Positions 35,267-45,040 of a DNA stretch of 64,000 bases are shown here, piece by piece (the first letter of the stretch is position 1; every line of letters begins with the position of its first letter). This stretch comes from Chloracidobacterium sp. (GTDB lineage Bacteria > Acidobacteriota > Blastocatellia > Pyrinomonadales > Pyrinomonadaceae), in the NCBI GenBank assembly GCA_016716365.1, contig JADJWM010000018.1:930001-994000 (forward strand), written 5' to 3'. Both the position numbers and the translations under genes were made by a program. The notes beneath the pieces are model-generated. The model was not told the DNA's origin. It did no database searches and saw only the letters and a list, made by a program, of their open reading frames with translations.

Positions 35267-37496
35267 GGTTATCTCTCCTCTGGTCCGCCGGATCGTAGAT
35301 CCTGCGAATGTAATCCATCACCATTCTATCACTCGCAAACTGAGGAGTGATCGTCGCGATAGAATCCTTCATTCGAGCGATCCATCGCGTAGGCAGGCCG
35401 TTTTCCCCGAGATCATAAAAATCGGGGACGATCTGGGTCTCGAGTACCTGATAAAGCGATCCGGCGTCGGCCTCATCTGCCTTTTCCTCGTCCGCCTCCG
35501 GCTCAAGCGGGCCGATAGCAAATCCGTTGACGCCGTTATGCCCCTCGATCCACCATCCGTCTAGTACGGAAAAATTGAGCGCGCCGTTCATCGCGGCCTT
35601 CATCCCGCTTGTGCCGCTGGCTTCAAAGGGCCGCCGCGGGACGTTCATCCAAACGTCAACGCCCTGAACAAGATAGCGGGCCACTTCCTGATCGTAATCC
35701 TCGACGAAGACGGCCCGCCGCTGCCAGTTGGAACCGTGGTTGATGCTCATCAGCTGCTGAAGGATCTCCTTTGCGGTCCTGTCCTGCGGATGGGCCTTGC
35801 CGGCAAATACGAACTGCACCGGCCGTTCGGGACTGTCAACCAATGCGAGGAGCCGGTCCATGTCCGACAGAAGCAGGTCCCAACGTTTATACGCTGCGAC
35901 CCTGCGGGCGAACCCGACGGTGAGGACATCGGGCGAGAGCAGTTCGTGGGTATCAAGGTGCTCGTTGATAGTGTCCCGGCCGCCTGTGTCCGACCGCTTC
36001 GTCCGCAGACGAAGAAACTCTATGAGAAGATTCTTGAGCTTAAGATGAACTGTCCAGATGGCCGCGTCGTCGAGACTTGCTACCGCCTGCCGCCACCGTT
36101 CGGGGTCGGCGACCGTGCGGTCCCAGTCGGGCCCGATCGCTTCCCGATAAAGCCTCTGCAGGGCAGGGGCGATCCATGTCGGATGATGGACACCGTTGGT
36201 CACATGAGTGATCGGCACGTCATCGGCCGACCCGAGATCTGTGAACATTCCTGCCCAAAGTCCACGCGACACATCGCCATGCTTCCGGCTCACGCCGTTC
36301 ACCGACCGGCACATCCGGATCGCGAGCGGTGTCATCCCGAACGCCTCGCCATCGTTACTCGGATCGACGCGGCCAAGATCGAAGAACTCATCCTCGCTCA
36401 AGCGCAGAGCGGTTATGAAATTCGAATCGAAGCAGTTTCGAAGATCCTCGATCGAGAAAATATCGTTGCCGGCCGAAACCGGGGTGTGTGTGGTGAAGAC
36501 GCACTGGTCGCGGACGTGCGAAACCGCGGCTTCGAATTCCGCTCCCGTATTCGCGGCCATGAACTCGCGGGCAAGCTCGAGCGTCAGAAATGCCGAATGT
36601 CCTTCATTCAGGTGGTACACCGACGGCGAGATCCCCAATTTCCTGAGCAGGCGAACGCCGCCGATGCCGAGGATCTTTTCTTGAACGATCCGCGTTTCGG
36701 CCGTGCCGCCATACAAATGGCCGGTGATCAACTTGTCAACATCCCGATTCTCCGGAACGTTCGTATCAAGAAGGTAAAGACAGATCCGGCCCACGCTCGC
36801 GAGCCAGGCCTGGGCCAGCACCTCGGTACCGCGGATATGGACCATGACCTTGAGCCGCTCACCGTTCGCATCAAGGACTGGGCCGAGTGCCAGTTTAGAT
36901 TCGAAGACGTCGAGATAGTCTTCTTCCTGCCAGCCGTCGTGGGCTATCCGCTGTCGAAAATAGCCGTATCTATAGAGCAGGCCGATCCCGACGAGCGGGA
37001 CGTGAAGGTCGCTTGCAGATTTCAAATGGTCCCCGGCCAGGATCCCGAGGCCGCCGGAGTAGGTCGGAAGCGAGTTGTGGATCCCGTATTCGGCGCAAAA
37101 ATAAGCGGCAGGGCCGTCGGTCGTCAACCGGCCGAGGTCGACCTGACCTTCGCCGAGGTAAGCGTCCATTCGTTGCGCAAATTCGGCGATGCGCTGCACA
37201 AGAGCTTCGTCGAGCGCGGCTTGCCAAAGTCGCAGGCCGCTGACCGAATCGAGGAAATGGCGAGGGTTTTGCTCGCATTTGTCCCAATGCTCGGGGTCGA
37301 TCCCGCGGAAGATCTCGGCGCCTTCGGGCTGCCAGGACCAGTAGAAATTCATTGAGATGTCGACGAGACGCTTAAGCTCATTGGGAAGCGTCCGCGTCAC
37401 CGCGAAAGCGTCGCTGATCTGGTGTGGCGAGTTAATACCGAGAAGTTCGTCCGCGATCTCGGTTGAACGCGGTCCGGCCGATGTGAATTCCTTCAT
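35214..37496 (-). CDS. glgP: alpha-glucan (glycogen) phosphorylase
   Basis: The 760-residue product removes glucose-1-phosphate from glycogen. Diagnostic sequences are YFCAEYGIHNSLPTYSGGLGILAGDHLKSASDL, VYHLNEGHSAFLTLELAREF, THVTNGVHHPTWIAP, VGFARRVAAYKRWDLLL and EASGTSGMKAAMNGALNFSVLDGWW; the pyridoxal-phosphate lysine lies in GMKAAMNGA near residue 629. It belongs to the alternative short phosphorylase group rather than the E. coli GlgP type. The start at 37496 (MKEFTSAGPRSTEI) is chosen because an upstream extension to 37763 has no conserved sequence. Its 3' end overlaps the following membrane-protein gene by 53 bases. Confidence 0.93.
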   Translation of the reverse strand: MKEFTSAGPRSTEIADELLGINSPHQISDAFAVTRTLPNELKRLVDISMNFYWSWQPEGAEIFRGIDPEHWDKCEQNPRHFLDSVSGLRLWQAALDEALVQRIAEFAQRMDAYLGEGQVDLGRLTTDGPAAYFCAEYGIHNSLPTYSGGLGILAGDHLKSASDLHVPLVGIGLLYRYGYFRQRIAHDGWQEEDYLDVFESKLALGPVLDANGERLKVMVHIRGTEVLAQAWLASVGRICLYLLDTNVPENRDVDKLITGHLYGGTAETRIVQEKILGIGGVRLLRKLGISPSVYHLNEGHSAFLTLELAREFMAANTGAEFEAAVSHVRDQCVFTTHTPVSAGNDIFSIEDLRNCFDSNFITALRLSEDEFFDLGRVDPSNDGEAFGMTPLAIRMCRSVNGVSRKHGDVSRGLWAGMFTDLGSADDVPITHVTNGVHHPTWIAPALQRLYREAIGPDWDRTVADPERWRQAVASLDDAAIWTVHLKLKNLLIEFLRLRTKRSDTGGRDTINEHLDTHELLSPDVLTVGFARRVAAYKRWDLLLSDMDRLLALVDSPERPVQFVFAGKAHPQDRTAKEILQQLMSINHGSNWQRRAVFVEDYDQEVARYLVQGVDVWMNVPRRPFEASGTSGMKAAMNGALNFSVLDGWWIEGHNGVNGFAIGPLEPEADEEKADEADAGSLYQVLETQIVPDFYDLGENGLPTRWIARMKDSIATITPQFASDRMVMDYIRRIYDPADQRRDNHAANGIQRRRGQTGRSV

Positions 37497-37629
37497 CGTC
37501 AAATTTCGTGATCGAGGGGCGAGAAAGACAAGGAAAAATATAAACGAATGGACCGAACCAATCAAATTGGACTGGAGGAAGGCTTGCGGGGAACTGCGGA
37601 GCCGGTCGATCGGGCAGCGGTGTTGAACT

Positions 37630-38307
37630 CTAGGGTGTTTGGTCGGTATCTCGGAGGCGGCCCGTCGGCATGAACCGATAATGGACGGCAACGACGAGTC
37701 CAAATACCGCTCCGAGGACAATGAGTCCGCCGGTGACGTAGAGATAATTTTTGAACGCCCCAAGTCCGATCATCCACCAAAGGCCGCCCATGACAACTCC
37801 GCCCGCCGCGAAGAATGCGGGTATCAATATGAGATGATACGGAAGCGGATCAGGCCGTTTTGCCCGGTTGTAAAAGAGCACCGGTTTGAGGCGGTCATAC
37901 TCCCACGCCGTTAGCCAAAGCGCGGCCAGCGACATAAGTATCGTGATCAGCCAGGTCCCCACGAACCCGACCGAGGAGGTAAGAACGGCGATGTTGACGA
38001 TGATCGGCAGGAACATCAGCGCTCCGATGTGGGCGGTCCGCGGGAACAGAAGGAGCAAGGCCGCCGTCAACTGCATCCAGCCGATGAATTCATAATAGTA
38101 GCCGGTATTGTAAAGGGCGATGAAGTAGGCCCCGACAGGGTTCGATTCCGGCAGGACCGTGAACGGCTTGTGCAGGATCTTCGGGATGCTCGGCGGTATG
38201 AAACCGACCGCCAGCAGGCAGCGAGTGAAAACGGTGAAGAGCTGAAAAAAGCGTCTGTTTGTCACCGATGAGTGCAGTTGGTCAAGTGTGTGCTCGAGGC
38301 TGATCAT
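37630..38307 (-). CDS. DoxX-like integral membrane protein
   Basis: The 225-residue protein has about five to six transmembrane segments. It begins FTRCLLAVGFIPPSIPKILHKPF, and NTGYYYEFIGWMQLTAALLLLFPRTAHIGALMFLPIIVNIAVLT resembles the DoxX-like core. A second half has LILIPAFFAAGGVVMGGLWWMIG. DoxX-type proteins are linked to respiration, redox or detoxification, but none of that can be specified here. It is divergent from mtnA, sharing a 90-base intergenic region. Confidence 0.75.
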   Translation of the reverse strand: MISLEHTLDQLHSSVTNRRFFQLFTVFTRCLLAVGFIPPSIPKILHKPFTVLPESNPVGAYFIALYNTGYYYEFIGWMQLTAALLLLFPRTAHIGALMFLPIIVNIAVLTSSVGFVGTWLITILMSLAALWLTAWEYDRLKPVLFYNRAKRPDPLPYHLILIPAFFAAGGVVMGGLWWMIGLGAFKNYLYVTGGLIVLGAVFGLVVAVHYRFMPTGRLRDTDQTP

Positions 38308-38350
38308 ATGTTGCTAAACGTAGAAGCCGGGAGGAAAAGTTCCGCGTTTC

Positions 38351-38379
38351 TTGAGACTCCGCAGTTCTTTTCGTAAAGT
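38351..38379 (+). promoter_or_regulatory. candidate sigma-70 promoter for mtnA
   Basis: TTGAGA at 38351-38356 and TAAAGT at 38374-38379 are 17 bases apart (five and four of six consensus matches). The start would be about 12 bases before the mtnA ATG. Confidence 0.5.
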
Positions 38380-38397
38380 AAGAAACTTGGACCGCTT

Positions 38398-39471
38398 ATG
38401 AAACTCAATATCATCCCGGTGAAATGGGCCGATGAAGGTGTGCTGATGCTAGACCAGCGCCTTCTTCCGACCGAAGAGAAATGGCTGACGCTGCGGACCT
38501 ACAACGACGTTGCATCGGGCATCAAGGACATGGTCGTCCGCGGTGCGCCGGCGATCGGCGTTTCTGCCGCGTACGGAGTTGCGCTTGCGGCAAAGAGTTT
38601 CGTCGGCACGAACGTCGATGACCTTGCTGAAGAACTCGAATATGCCTCGGAAGTGCTTGCGAAGACAAGGCCTACGGCCGTCAATCTCTTCTGGGCGATC
38701 GACCGGATGAAACGCACCTTCGAGCGCGGCCGATCGGAAGGGAAGTCGGTTAGCGAGATCAAGCAGTTGCTTCTCGACGATGCCAAGGCGATCCACGATG
38801 AAGACATCGAGGCCCAACGGCTGATCGCGAAATACGGCGGCGAACTTCTCGAGAACGATTCGACCGTCCTGACGCATTGCAACGCAGGGGCGCTTGCGAC
38901 CGGCGGCGTTTGGGGAACCGCCCTTGGCGTCATCCGCGGAGCCGTCGATCAAGGCAAAGCGGTCGCCGTCATTGCCGACGAAACTCGGCCTTATCTGCAA
39001 GGCGCGCGGCTTACGGCATGGGAACTGATGGAAGACGACATCCCGGTAACGCTGATAACCGACAATATGAGCGGCCACATCATGAAAAAAGGTGGCGTCC
39101 AGGCCGTTGTCGTCGGCAGCGACCGCATCGCGGCTAACGGCGACGTTGCGAACAAGATCGGCACTTACATGGTTGCCGTTCTCGCTCACCGGCATGGGAT
39201 CCCGTTCTATGTTGCCGCGCCGCTTTCGACAGTGGATATGAACTGCCAGACCGGCGACGACATTCCCATCGAAGAACGTGACCGCACCGAAGTGACCCAC
39301 GTGAAAGACAATCAACTCGCCCCCGATGGTGTCGGCGTGTCGAATTATGCTTTCGACGTCACGCCGAACGAACTGGTCACCGCGATCATCACTGAAAAGG
39401 GAGTTGCAAGGGCGCCTTATACGGAGAGTTTACGGAAGCAATTCGAGCAGACGACCAAGGCGCCTGCTTGA
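38398..39471 (+). CDS. mtnA: S-methyl-5-thioribose-1-phosphate isomerase
   Basis: The 357-residue enzyme converts methylthioribose-1-phosphate to methylthioribulose-1-phosphate in methionine salvage. It has VVRGAPAIGVSAAYGVALA at residues about 48-66, TRPTAVNLFWAIDRM, THCNAGALATGGVWGTALG with the catalytic cysteine, DNMSGHIMKKGGVQAVVVGSDRIAANGDVANKIGTY with the catalytic aspartate, and VSNYAFDVTPNELVTAIITEKGV. All residues match the active isomerase subgroup rather than eIF2B-type regulators. Other methionine salvage genes are not in the window. Confidence 0.95.
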   Translation: MKLNIIPVKWADEGVLMLDQRLLPTEEKWLTLRTYNDVASGIKDMVVRGAPAIGVSAAYGVALAAKSFVGTNVDDLAEELEYASEVLAKTRPTAVNLFWAIDRMKRTFERGRSEGKSVSEIKQLLLDDAKAIHDEDIEAQRLIAKYGGELLENDSTVLTHCNAGALATGGVWGTALGVIRGAVDQGKAVAVIADETRPYLQGARLTAWELMEDDIPVTLITDNMSGHIMKKGGVQAVVVGSDRIAANGDVANKIGTYMVAVLAHRHGIPFYVAAPLSTVDMNCQTGDDIPIEERDRTEVTHVKDNQLAPDGVGVSNYAFDVTPNELVTAIITEKGVARAPYTESLRKQFEQTTKAPA

Positions 39472-39557
39472 TAGCATACTTTTGACAGGGTAAGTTCAGA
39501 ATGGCCGGTCGCGGTATCGTTTTCCATTTTCCGCTATCCGCTTTACATTATTGACAT

Positions 39558-41264
39558 ATGATCGAACGGGAACAGATCGAGATGGACGTGGTGTTTGTCG
39601 GTGCGGGGCCGGCTAACCTGGCGGCTGCTCTGCATTTGAAGAACAGCATTGCCGAGCACGACGAGCTGGTCGAGCGGGGCATTCGCCACGGCAACAAGGT
39701 CGGCGAGATCGAGATCGGGATCGTCGAGAAAGGCCCGTACGTCGGCGCACACATCCTGTCGGGTGCTGTGATGGACCCGATCGCCATCCGTGAATTGATG
39801 CCGGATTTCCTGGAACAGGGCTGCCCAGTCGATACGGTCGTGACCGAGGACGAGGCGTGGTATCTTACTAAAAACAAAGGATTTGTCGCCCCGATCACGC
39901 CCCCGCCGCTGAAAAACAAGGGCAAGTACATCATAAGTTTGAGCAAGATGTGCGAGTGGCTTGCCGAGAAATGTGAGGCCGCCGGCATCAATATCTTCCC
40001 CGAGTTTCCCGCATCTGAAGTGCTTTACGATGATGAAGATCGCGTGATCGGGGTTCGCACCGGCGACAAGGGCATCGATAAGGAAGGCCATCAGAAAGGG
40101 AATTTCGAGCCCGGCGTCGACCTACTCGCTAAAGTGACCGTATTGGGCGAGGGGTCGCGAGGTTCTTTGGCAAAACAAGTGACAGCCAGGCTGGGTCTAA
40201 ATGTGGGTAAGGAAGCGCAGGTTTTTTCGCTTGGCGTAAAAGAGCTTTGGGAAGTGCCGTCAGGGAATTTCGCGGAAGGAAAAGTGGTCCATACTCTCGG
40301 TTTTCCGTCCGACACAAAGACCTACGGCGGCGGCTGGATCTACGGGATGAAGGGCAACGTTGTCAGCATCGGCTATGTGACCGGCCTCGACTACCTTGAT
40401 CCGACGATCGATCCCCACGCAGAATTCCAGAAATTCAAAACACATCCGAAGGTCGCCGAGATACTAAAAGGCGGCAAGATGATCAAGTACGGTGCGAAGA
40501 CCATCAACGCCGGCGGTTATTACACAATGCCGCGGCCCTATGCCGACGGCGTGCTGCTTGTCGGGGACTGCGCTTCGTTCCTTAATGGCCAGCGGATCAA
40601 GGGCATCCACACAGCGATGAAGAGCGGAATGCTCGCAGCGGAGACGATAATCGGGGCCTTTGAGCACGGCGATTTCACGTCCCGATCGCTCCGGCATTTC
40701 GAAGAAAAGGTGAACCTGAGCTGGATCTACGACGAACTTCATCCGGTCCGGAATTTTCACGCTGCATTCCAGAGCGGCCGCTGGTCGGCGTTGATCAACA
40801 CGGGGCTTCAGTACTTAACGAAGGGATTGGCCTGGGGTTTTATGCCCAAGGAGCACCACATCGCGGGCCACGAACGAATGAAGCATATCAACGACCGGCA
40901 CGGCCACACCGACCACACGCGATATGCCGAATTGAAGTTCGATAAGGAGTTGACCTTTGACAAGGTCACCGACGTTTTCCACGCCGGTGTCGCACACGAC
41001 GAGGACCAGCCCTCGCACCTGCGCGTTCTTGACACCGAGCTTTGTGCTACCCGCTGTGCCGAAGAATATGGCAATCCGTGTGAGAAGTTCTGCCCGGCAG
41101 CGGTCTATGAAATGGAGCTGAACGAAAAGTCGGGCCGTAAGGAACTTAAGGTAAACTTTTCGAACTGCGTTCACTGCAAGACGTGCGACATCGCCGATCC
41201 CTACCAGATCATCAATTGGGTCACGCCTGAGGGCGGTGGGGGGCCGGATTATAAAGGGATGTAG
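39558..41264 (+). CDS. electron transfer flavoprotein-ubiquinone oxidoreductase
   Basis: The 568-residue protein passes electrons from ETF, loaded by acyl-CoA and amino-acid dehydrogenases, into the membrane quinone pool. The N-terminal FAD-binding loop is VVFVGAGPANLAAALHLKN. Further signatures are GPYVGAHILSGAVMDPIAIREL, VTVLGEGSRGSLAKQ, VLLVGDCASFLNGQRIKGIHTAMKSGMLAAETI and LRVLDTELCATRC. The C-terminal iron-sulfur domain has NPCEKFCPAAVYE and NCVHCKTCDIADPYQIINW, which hold the [4Fe-4S] ligands. Length matches the family. The ETF subunits are not in the window. Confidence 0.95.
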   Translation: MIEREQIEMDVVFVGAGPANLAAALHLKNSIAEHDELVERGIRHGNKVGEIEIGIVEKGPYVGAHILSGAVMDPIAIRELMPDFLEQGCPVDTVVTEDEAWYLTKNKGFVAPITPPPLKNKGKYIISLSKMCEWLAEKCEAAGINIFPEFPASEVLYDDEDRVIGVRTGDKGIDKEGHQKGNFEPGVDLLAKVTVLGEGSRGSLAKQVTARLGLNVGKEAQVFSLGVKELWEVPSGNFAEGKVVHTLGFPSDTKTYGGGWIYGMKGNVVSIGYVTGLDYLDPTIDPHAEFQKFKTHPKVAEILKGGKMIKYGAKTINAGGYYTMPRPYADGVLLVGDCASFLNGQRIKGIHTAMKSGMLAAETIIGAFEHGDFTSRSLRHFEEKVNLSWIYDELHPVRNFHAAFQSGRWSALINTGLQYLTKGLAWGFMPKEHHIAGHERMKHINDRHGHTDHTRYAELKFDKELTFDKVTDVFHAGVAHDEDQPSHLRVLDTELCATRCAEEYGNPCEKFCPAAVYEMELNEKSGRKELKVNFSNCVHCKTCDIADPYQIINWVTPEGGGGPDYKGM

Positions 41265-41306
41265 CAGGTCCACGCGCACGAAAGCAGCCGCGATCGGGTC
41301 CAAGAC

Positions 41307-41339
41307 AAAAAAAAGCTGCCAGCCATTTCAGCGGGCAGC
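41307..41339 (-). terminator. intrinsic terminator after rpoZ
   Basis: On the minus strand GCTGCC (41339-41334) pairs with GGCAGC (41320-41315), partly extended inside the loop, and is followed by eight T (41314-41307). Confidence 0.75.
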
Positions 41340-41359
41340 CGGATCCGATCAACGGAGGA

Positions 41360-41620
41360 TCATTTCTGATTGTCTAGGATCTCGAAATTCACTAAACCTT
41401 CCGCAAGCTCCTTCATTGCCACTCGCGTCGGCTTGGTCTTTTTGATATCGAGGTTGGTGCGCGGATTCGCCCCACGCTGAAGCTGTTTACTCCGCTGGGC
41501 CGCAAGGATGATCATTCGGTATTTGGAATCGATCTCAGGTGGATCGAACTCTTCCTCTTGCTGTTCGTTAACTTCTTCCGCTTCTTCGTTTACGTCCGTC
41601 ATCGCTTCAACTGTCTTCAT
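41360..41620 (-). CDS. rpoZ: DNA-directed RNA polymerase omega subunit
   Basis: The 86-residue protein has an acidic N-terminal extension, followed by the omega core DSKYRMIILAAQRSKQLQRGANP, then KPTRVAMKELAEGLVNFEI. Omega helps assemble and stabilise RNA polymerase. Its start overlaps the end of gmk by 14 bases, in the conserved yicC-gmk-rpoZ gene order. A terminator follows about 20 bases after the stop. Confidence 0.9.
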   Translation of the reverse strand: MKTVEAMTDVNEEAEEVNEQQEEEFDPPEIDSKYRMIILAAQRSKQLQRGANPRTNLDIKKTKPTRVAMKELAEGLVNFEILDNQK

Positions 41621-42242
41621 GGATTAGTTTCGATACGTCGAAACTATCAAGGATATCGCGGATCGCATCTGTTTGTCGAGTCCGCAGCTGCCTTTCGCCC
41701 ATAATGACGGCCCGCAGACGGGCGGCGGCCGAACTCACCTCGTCATTCACGACGACGAACTTGAAAAGATCGTACCGGCTAACCTCATCGATCGAGTTTC
41801 GTAGCCTCAGGTCAAGATCCTCGGCGGATTCAGTCCCCCTTGCCTCGAGGCGGGCCCGAAGAGCCTCGAATGAAGGGGGCATGATGAAGATCGAGATCGC
41901 ATCGGGAACTTGTTCAAGAACGCTTGCAGCACCCTGCACATCGATCTCGAGGATCACGTCCTTCCCGAGGCCGGTCAAGTCCTCTGTAAACTTGCGCGAG
42001 GTGCCGTAGAGATTGCCGTGGACCTCGGCATATTCAAGGAATCCACCCTGAACCCTGAATTCTTCGAAATCCCGGCGCGTAACGAAGTGGTAATCCTTGC
42101 CGTCGATCTCGCCGGGCCTTCTGGGGCGGGTGGTCAGCGATACGGAGTATTCGAGCTCCGGCACCGTCTGAAGCACCTCTTTAATAAGCGTCCCTTTCCC
42201 AGCTCCGGAAGGGGCTGCAATGATCACCAGGTTTCCTTTCAT
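41607..42242 (-). CDS. gmk: guanylate kinase
   Basis: The 211-residue enzyme phosphorylates GMP to GDP with ATP. It opens with the P-loop LVIIAAPSGAGKGTLIK (residues about 5-21). SVSLTTRPRRPGEIDGKDYHFVTRRDFE carries the GMP-binding residues, and FLEYAEVHGNLYGTS and ILEIDVQGA follow. The normal GAPSGSGKST loop here has a Gly-Lys-Gly-Thr ending, acceptable for this family. It sits between yicC and rpoZ with short gaps, consistent with one transcript. Confidence 0.96.
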   Translation of the reverse strand: MKGNLVIIAAPSGAGKGTLIKEVLQTVPELEYSVSLTTRPRRPGEIDGKDYHFVTRRDFEEFRVQGGFLEYAEVHGNLYGTSRKFTEDLTGLGKDVILEIDVQGAASVLEQVPDAISIFIMPPSFEALRARLEARGTESAEDLDLRLRNSIDEVSRYDLFKFVVVNDEVSSAAARLRAVIMGERQLRTRQTDAIRDILDSFDVSKLIHEDS

Positions 42243-42292
42243 CTTGCCGACGTGGCCCTTGGCGGAACAAACTTTCCGGGCCCGAGTCCCTA

Positions 42293-43171
42293 CTATTCAA
42301 CGTTTTGGACCTGTTCGCGGATCTTCTCGATCTCGCTCTTTATCTTCAGGGCATTTTCCTTTACGGTCATGTTGCCCGTTTTCGAAGTGATCGTATTAGC
42401 CTCACGATTCAACTCCTGGGTCAGAAAATCGAGCCGCTTGCCAACGTCGGATTCCTCATCCATGATCTGCCGGAAATGCTCGATATGGGCCGTCAGCCGC
42501 GAGATCTCTTCCGAAATATCAGAGCGGTCCGCCAGGTATGCGACCTCCTGAACCAGCCTTGCTTGGTCCAGTTCGATCTGTGATTCGCTTTTCGCCAGCA
42601 TATCGCCGATCTTCTTTGTGAGCTTCTGCCTGTATTCCTCAGCTACCGAACCGGCCGCATCGGCGATCGCCGGTACGAGCGCCTCGATCGATGCCAGCCG
42701 TGCCGATAATTCTTCTTTGAGCATTGCGCCTTCGCTCTCGCGCATTTTCTGAAGGTCGTCGAGGGCGGTGAGCAGGGCGTTTTCGATCCCCGAAACAAGC
42801 GCTCCATCCACTTCGACCTTCCGAGGGCTCATGACATTCGGTATCCGAGCGACAACGTTGATGTCGGGTTCGCCCGGGAGGCCGAATTCATCCCGGATCT
42901 CCTTCATTGCTGAGATAAATCCGCTGATCAGCGGCCGGTTCAATTCATAGGAAACTTCGGCAGTCCGGTCATACTGAAGGTTGACCTCGACCCGGCCACG
43001 ATGAAGCCGGTCCGAGATCGTCCGCTTCACCGTTGCCTCGACCGCTTGCATGTCGCTTCCCATCTTCAGGTTGATATCCAGAAACCGATTGTTAACGGTC
43101 TTCAATTCGACCGCCACCGAAAAGTTGTCGCCCGACGCCGCGCCTCGGCCGAAGCCTGTCATTGATCTCAT
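42293..43171 (-). CDS. yicC: YicC/YloC family endoribonuclease
   Basis: The 292-residue protein starts MRSMTGFGRGAASGDNFSVAVELKTVNNRFLDINLKM, the strongest family signature. It ends with SEISRLTAHIEHFRQIMDEESDVGKRLDFLTQELNREANTITSKTG, which carries the conserved DUF1732 acidic residues. YicC proteins are hexameric RNA endonucleases linked to small-RNA turnover and stationary-phase survival. The gene begins 39 bases after the stop of an ABC exporter and 50 bases before gmk. Confidence 0.93.
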   Translation of the reverse strand: MRSMTGFGRGAASGDNFSVAVELKTVNNRFLDINLKMGSDMQAVEATVKRTISDRLHRGRVEVNLQYDRTAEVSYELNRPLISGFISAMKEIRDEFGLPGEPDINVVARIPNVMSPRKVEVDGALVSGIENALLTALDDLQKMRESEGAMLKEELSARLASIEALVPAIADAAGSVAEEYRQKLTKKIGDMLAKSESQIELDQARLVQEVAYLADRSDISEEISRLTAHIEHFRQIMDEESDVGKRLDFLTQELNREANTITSKTGNMTVKENALKIKSEIEKIREQVQNVE

Positions 43172-43210
43172 ATTTGACCGTTCACCGCTTTTAGGGCGGC
43201 ACTTACGTTG

Positions 43211-45022
43211 TCAGATCGCGGCTGGACTCACGATCTGGTCCTCTTCTGCGAACTGCAGCTCGTACAGCCGCCGATATCGTCCACCCTTCTCAAGCAGTTC
43301 CTCATGCTTGCCTCTTTCGACAATGCGGCCCTTTTCGAGGACCACGATCTTGTCGGCCATCCGGACCGTCGATAACCGATGGGCGATCACGACCGAGGTC
43401 CTGTTCTTCATCAAATTGCCCAGAGCCTTTTGCACCAACCGCTCGGATTCAGGGTCGAGCGACGATGTGGCCTCATCCAATATCAATACGGGTGCATTCA
43501 CAAGCACCGCTCTCGCTATTGCTAATCTTTGCCGCTGGCCGCCGGAGAGCATGGTGCCGCGTTCGCCGACCAGCGTGTCGTAGCCTTGCGGCAATTCGCC
43601 GATGAACTCGTCGGCGAGCGCGATACGTGCCGCTTCTTCGATCTCTTCATCGGTGGCGTCGGGCTTGCCGTAAGAAATATTGTATTTGACCGACTCGTTG
43701 AAAAGGACGGTCTCCTGGGTCACGAGCGCGATCTGCTTTTTGAGGCTCCTCAACCGGGCGTCCCTTAATTCGGTCCCGTCCCACGTGATCGAACCGGATG
43801 TCGGATCATAAAGCCTCTGCAGAAGCTTTATCAATGACGATTTGCCTCCGCCGCTTTCGCCGACCAACGCGACCATCGATCCCTTCTCGATCTCTAACGA
43901 TACGTCGTCGAGGATGACCTTGTTCTCATCGTTGGCATATTTGAACGAAACGCTGTCCAACTTGATCCGATCCCTTAGCGGTTTCAGTTCGACCGCATCC
44001 TTCCTTTCCGGAAGCACGTCGACCTCATCGAGTATGTTCCAAACGTCGCGAGTCGCCGCAAATGCCTTGGAGATCTCATTGTGCTGCCGCGAGATCCGGC
44101 GAAGCGGGTCGTAGCTTCGGAACAGAAAGTACAGGAACCCGAAGAACTGGGCCGGGTCCATCTCAGCCGAATTTATCGAATGAAGCCCGAAATACAGGAG
44201 GATCATTATCGAGATCGTTCCGATTATCTCTATCGTCGGCGGCGAGGTAGCGGCGATCTGGCCGGAACGGAGGTTGGCCCTTGCGATCAGGCCTGCCACC
44301 CGTGCAAATCTTGACCGTTCGCGATCCTCTGCCAGGTAGGCCTTGACGATCGTCTGGTTCGAGAGCGTTTCCTGGGCCGTGTCTGTGAGCCGCTTGTTTC
44401 CTTCGAAGGATATCTCGGCAAGCCGGCGCAGTCTCTTGCTGAACCACGTCGTCAACGCACCGATGATCGGAGCGATGACGATAGCGGCAAGCATAAGCCT
44501 CCAATTGAGCCAGAACGCGGCTCCCAGGAAGAATATTAGAAGCATCGTCTCGCGCAGCACGTCCCGAAGATTTGCGGAGACCGCAAGCTCGATCGCCGAA
44601 CAGCTTACAACAAGCCGCGAGACCAGAAAATTCGTCCGGTGGCGCTCGTGAAAGGCGGTAGATTGGCGGAGGATATGATCGTAGAGCTGTTTCCTTAGAT
44701 CGAGGACCGCGGATTGGCCGATCTTAGCCATTAGGTACGAAGAAAAATACTCCGCGATCCCTTTGAAGACCGTGAATACGAGCAGCATGCCGGCGATGGT
44801 CAGCCATGCACGGTACCAATCGTTCTGCGGGATGAACCGGTGAAGCGCGTACAGCGTTTGCGACGGCGGGCCCGAAACCCGGGTAAATTGGTCGAAAAGC
44901 GGGACAAGCAGGGCCCCGGTTGCGGTCTCGAAAACGGCCACAACGATCATCGCGATCATCGCGATCATGAAGTTCAGCCTGTGCGGGCGAACATAACTCA
45001 GCAGCCGCCTGTATTCACTCAT
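43211..45022 (-). CDS. ABC exporter with fused membrane and ATPase domains (MsbA-like)
   Basis: The 603-residue half-transporter has about six transmembrane helices (residues 1-310). Its nucleotide-binding domain has Walker A VGESGGGKSSLIK, signature LSGGQRQRLAIARA, Walker B VLILDEATSSLD and switch VIAHRLST. All catalytic residues are present. It should form a homodimer that exports lipid, lipid A precursors or another hydrophobic compound; MsbA is the closest well-known type, but the substrate cannot be read from sequence. It heads the yicC-gmk-rpoZ cluster and has its own candidate promoter. Confidence 0.88.
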   Translation of the reverse strand: MSEYRRLLSYVRPHRLNFMIAMIAMIVVAVFETATGALLVPLFDQFTRVSGPPSQTLYALHRFIPQNDWYRAWLTIAGMLLVFTVFKGIAEYFSSYLMAKIGQSAVLDLRKQLYDHILRQSTAFHERHRTNFLVSRLVVSCSAIELAVSANLRDVLRETMLLIFFLGAAFWLNWRLMLAAIVIAPIIGALTTWFSKRLRRLAEISFEGNKRLTDTAQETLSNQTIVKAYLAEDRERSRFARVAGLIARANLRSGQIAATSPPTIEIIGTISIMILLYFGLHSINSAEMDPAQFFGFLYFLFRSYDPLRRISRQHNEISKAFAATRDVWNILDEVDVLPERKDAVELKPLRDRIKLDSVSFKYANDENKVILDDVSLEIEKGSMVALVGESGGGKSSLIKLLQRLYDPTSGSITWDGTELRDARLRSLKKQIALVTQETVLFNESVKYNISYGKPDATDEEIEEAARIALADEFIGELPQGYDTLVGERGTMLSGGQRQRLAIARAVLVNAPVLILDEATSSLDPESERLVQKALGNLMKNRTSVVIAHRLSTVRMADKIVVLEKGRIVERGKHEELLEKGGRYRRLYELQFAEEDQIVSPAAI

Positions 45023-45040
45023 CGTGCCGGGAAAATCTCG

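Noticed and set aside
37497..37763. N-terminal extension of glgP
   Set aside because: The added residues have no conserved phosphorylase sequence and cover the upstream intergenic region.
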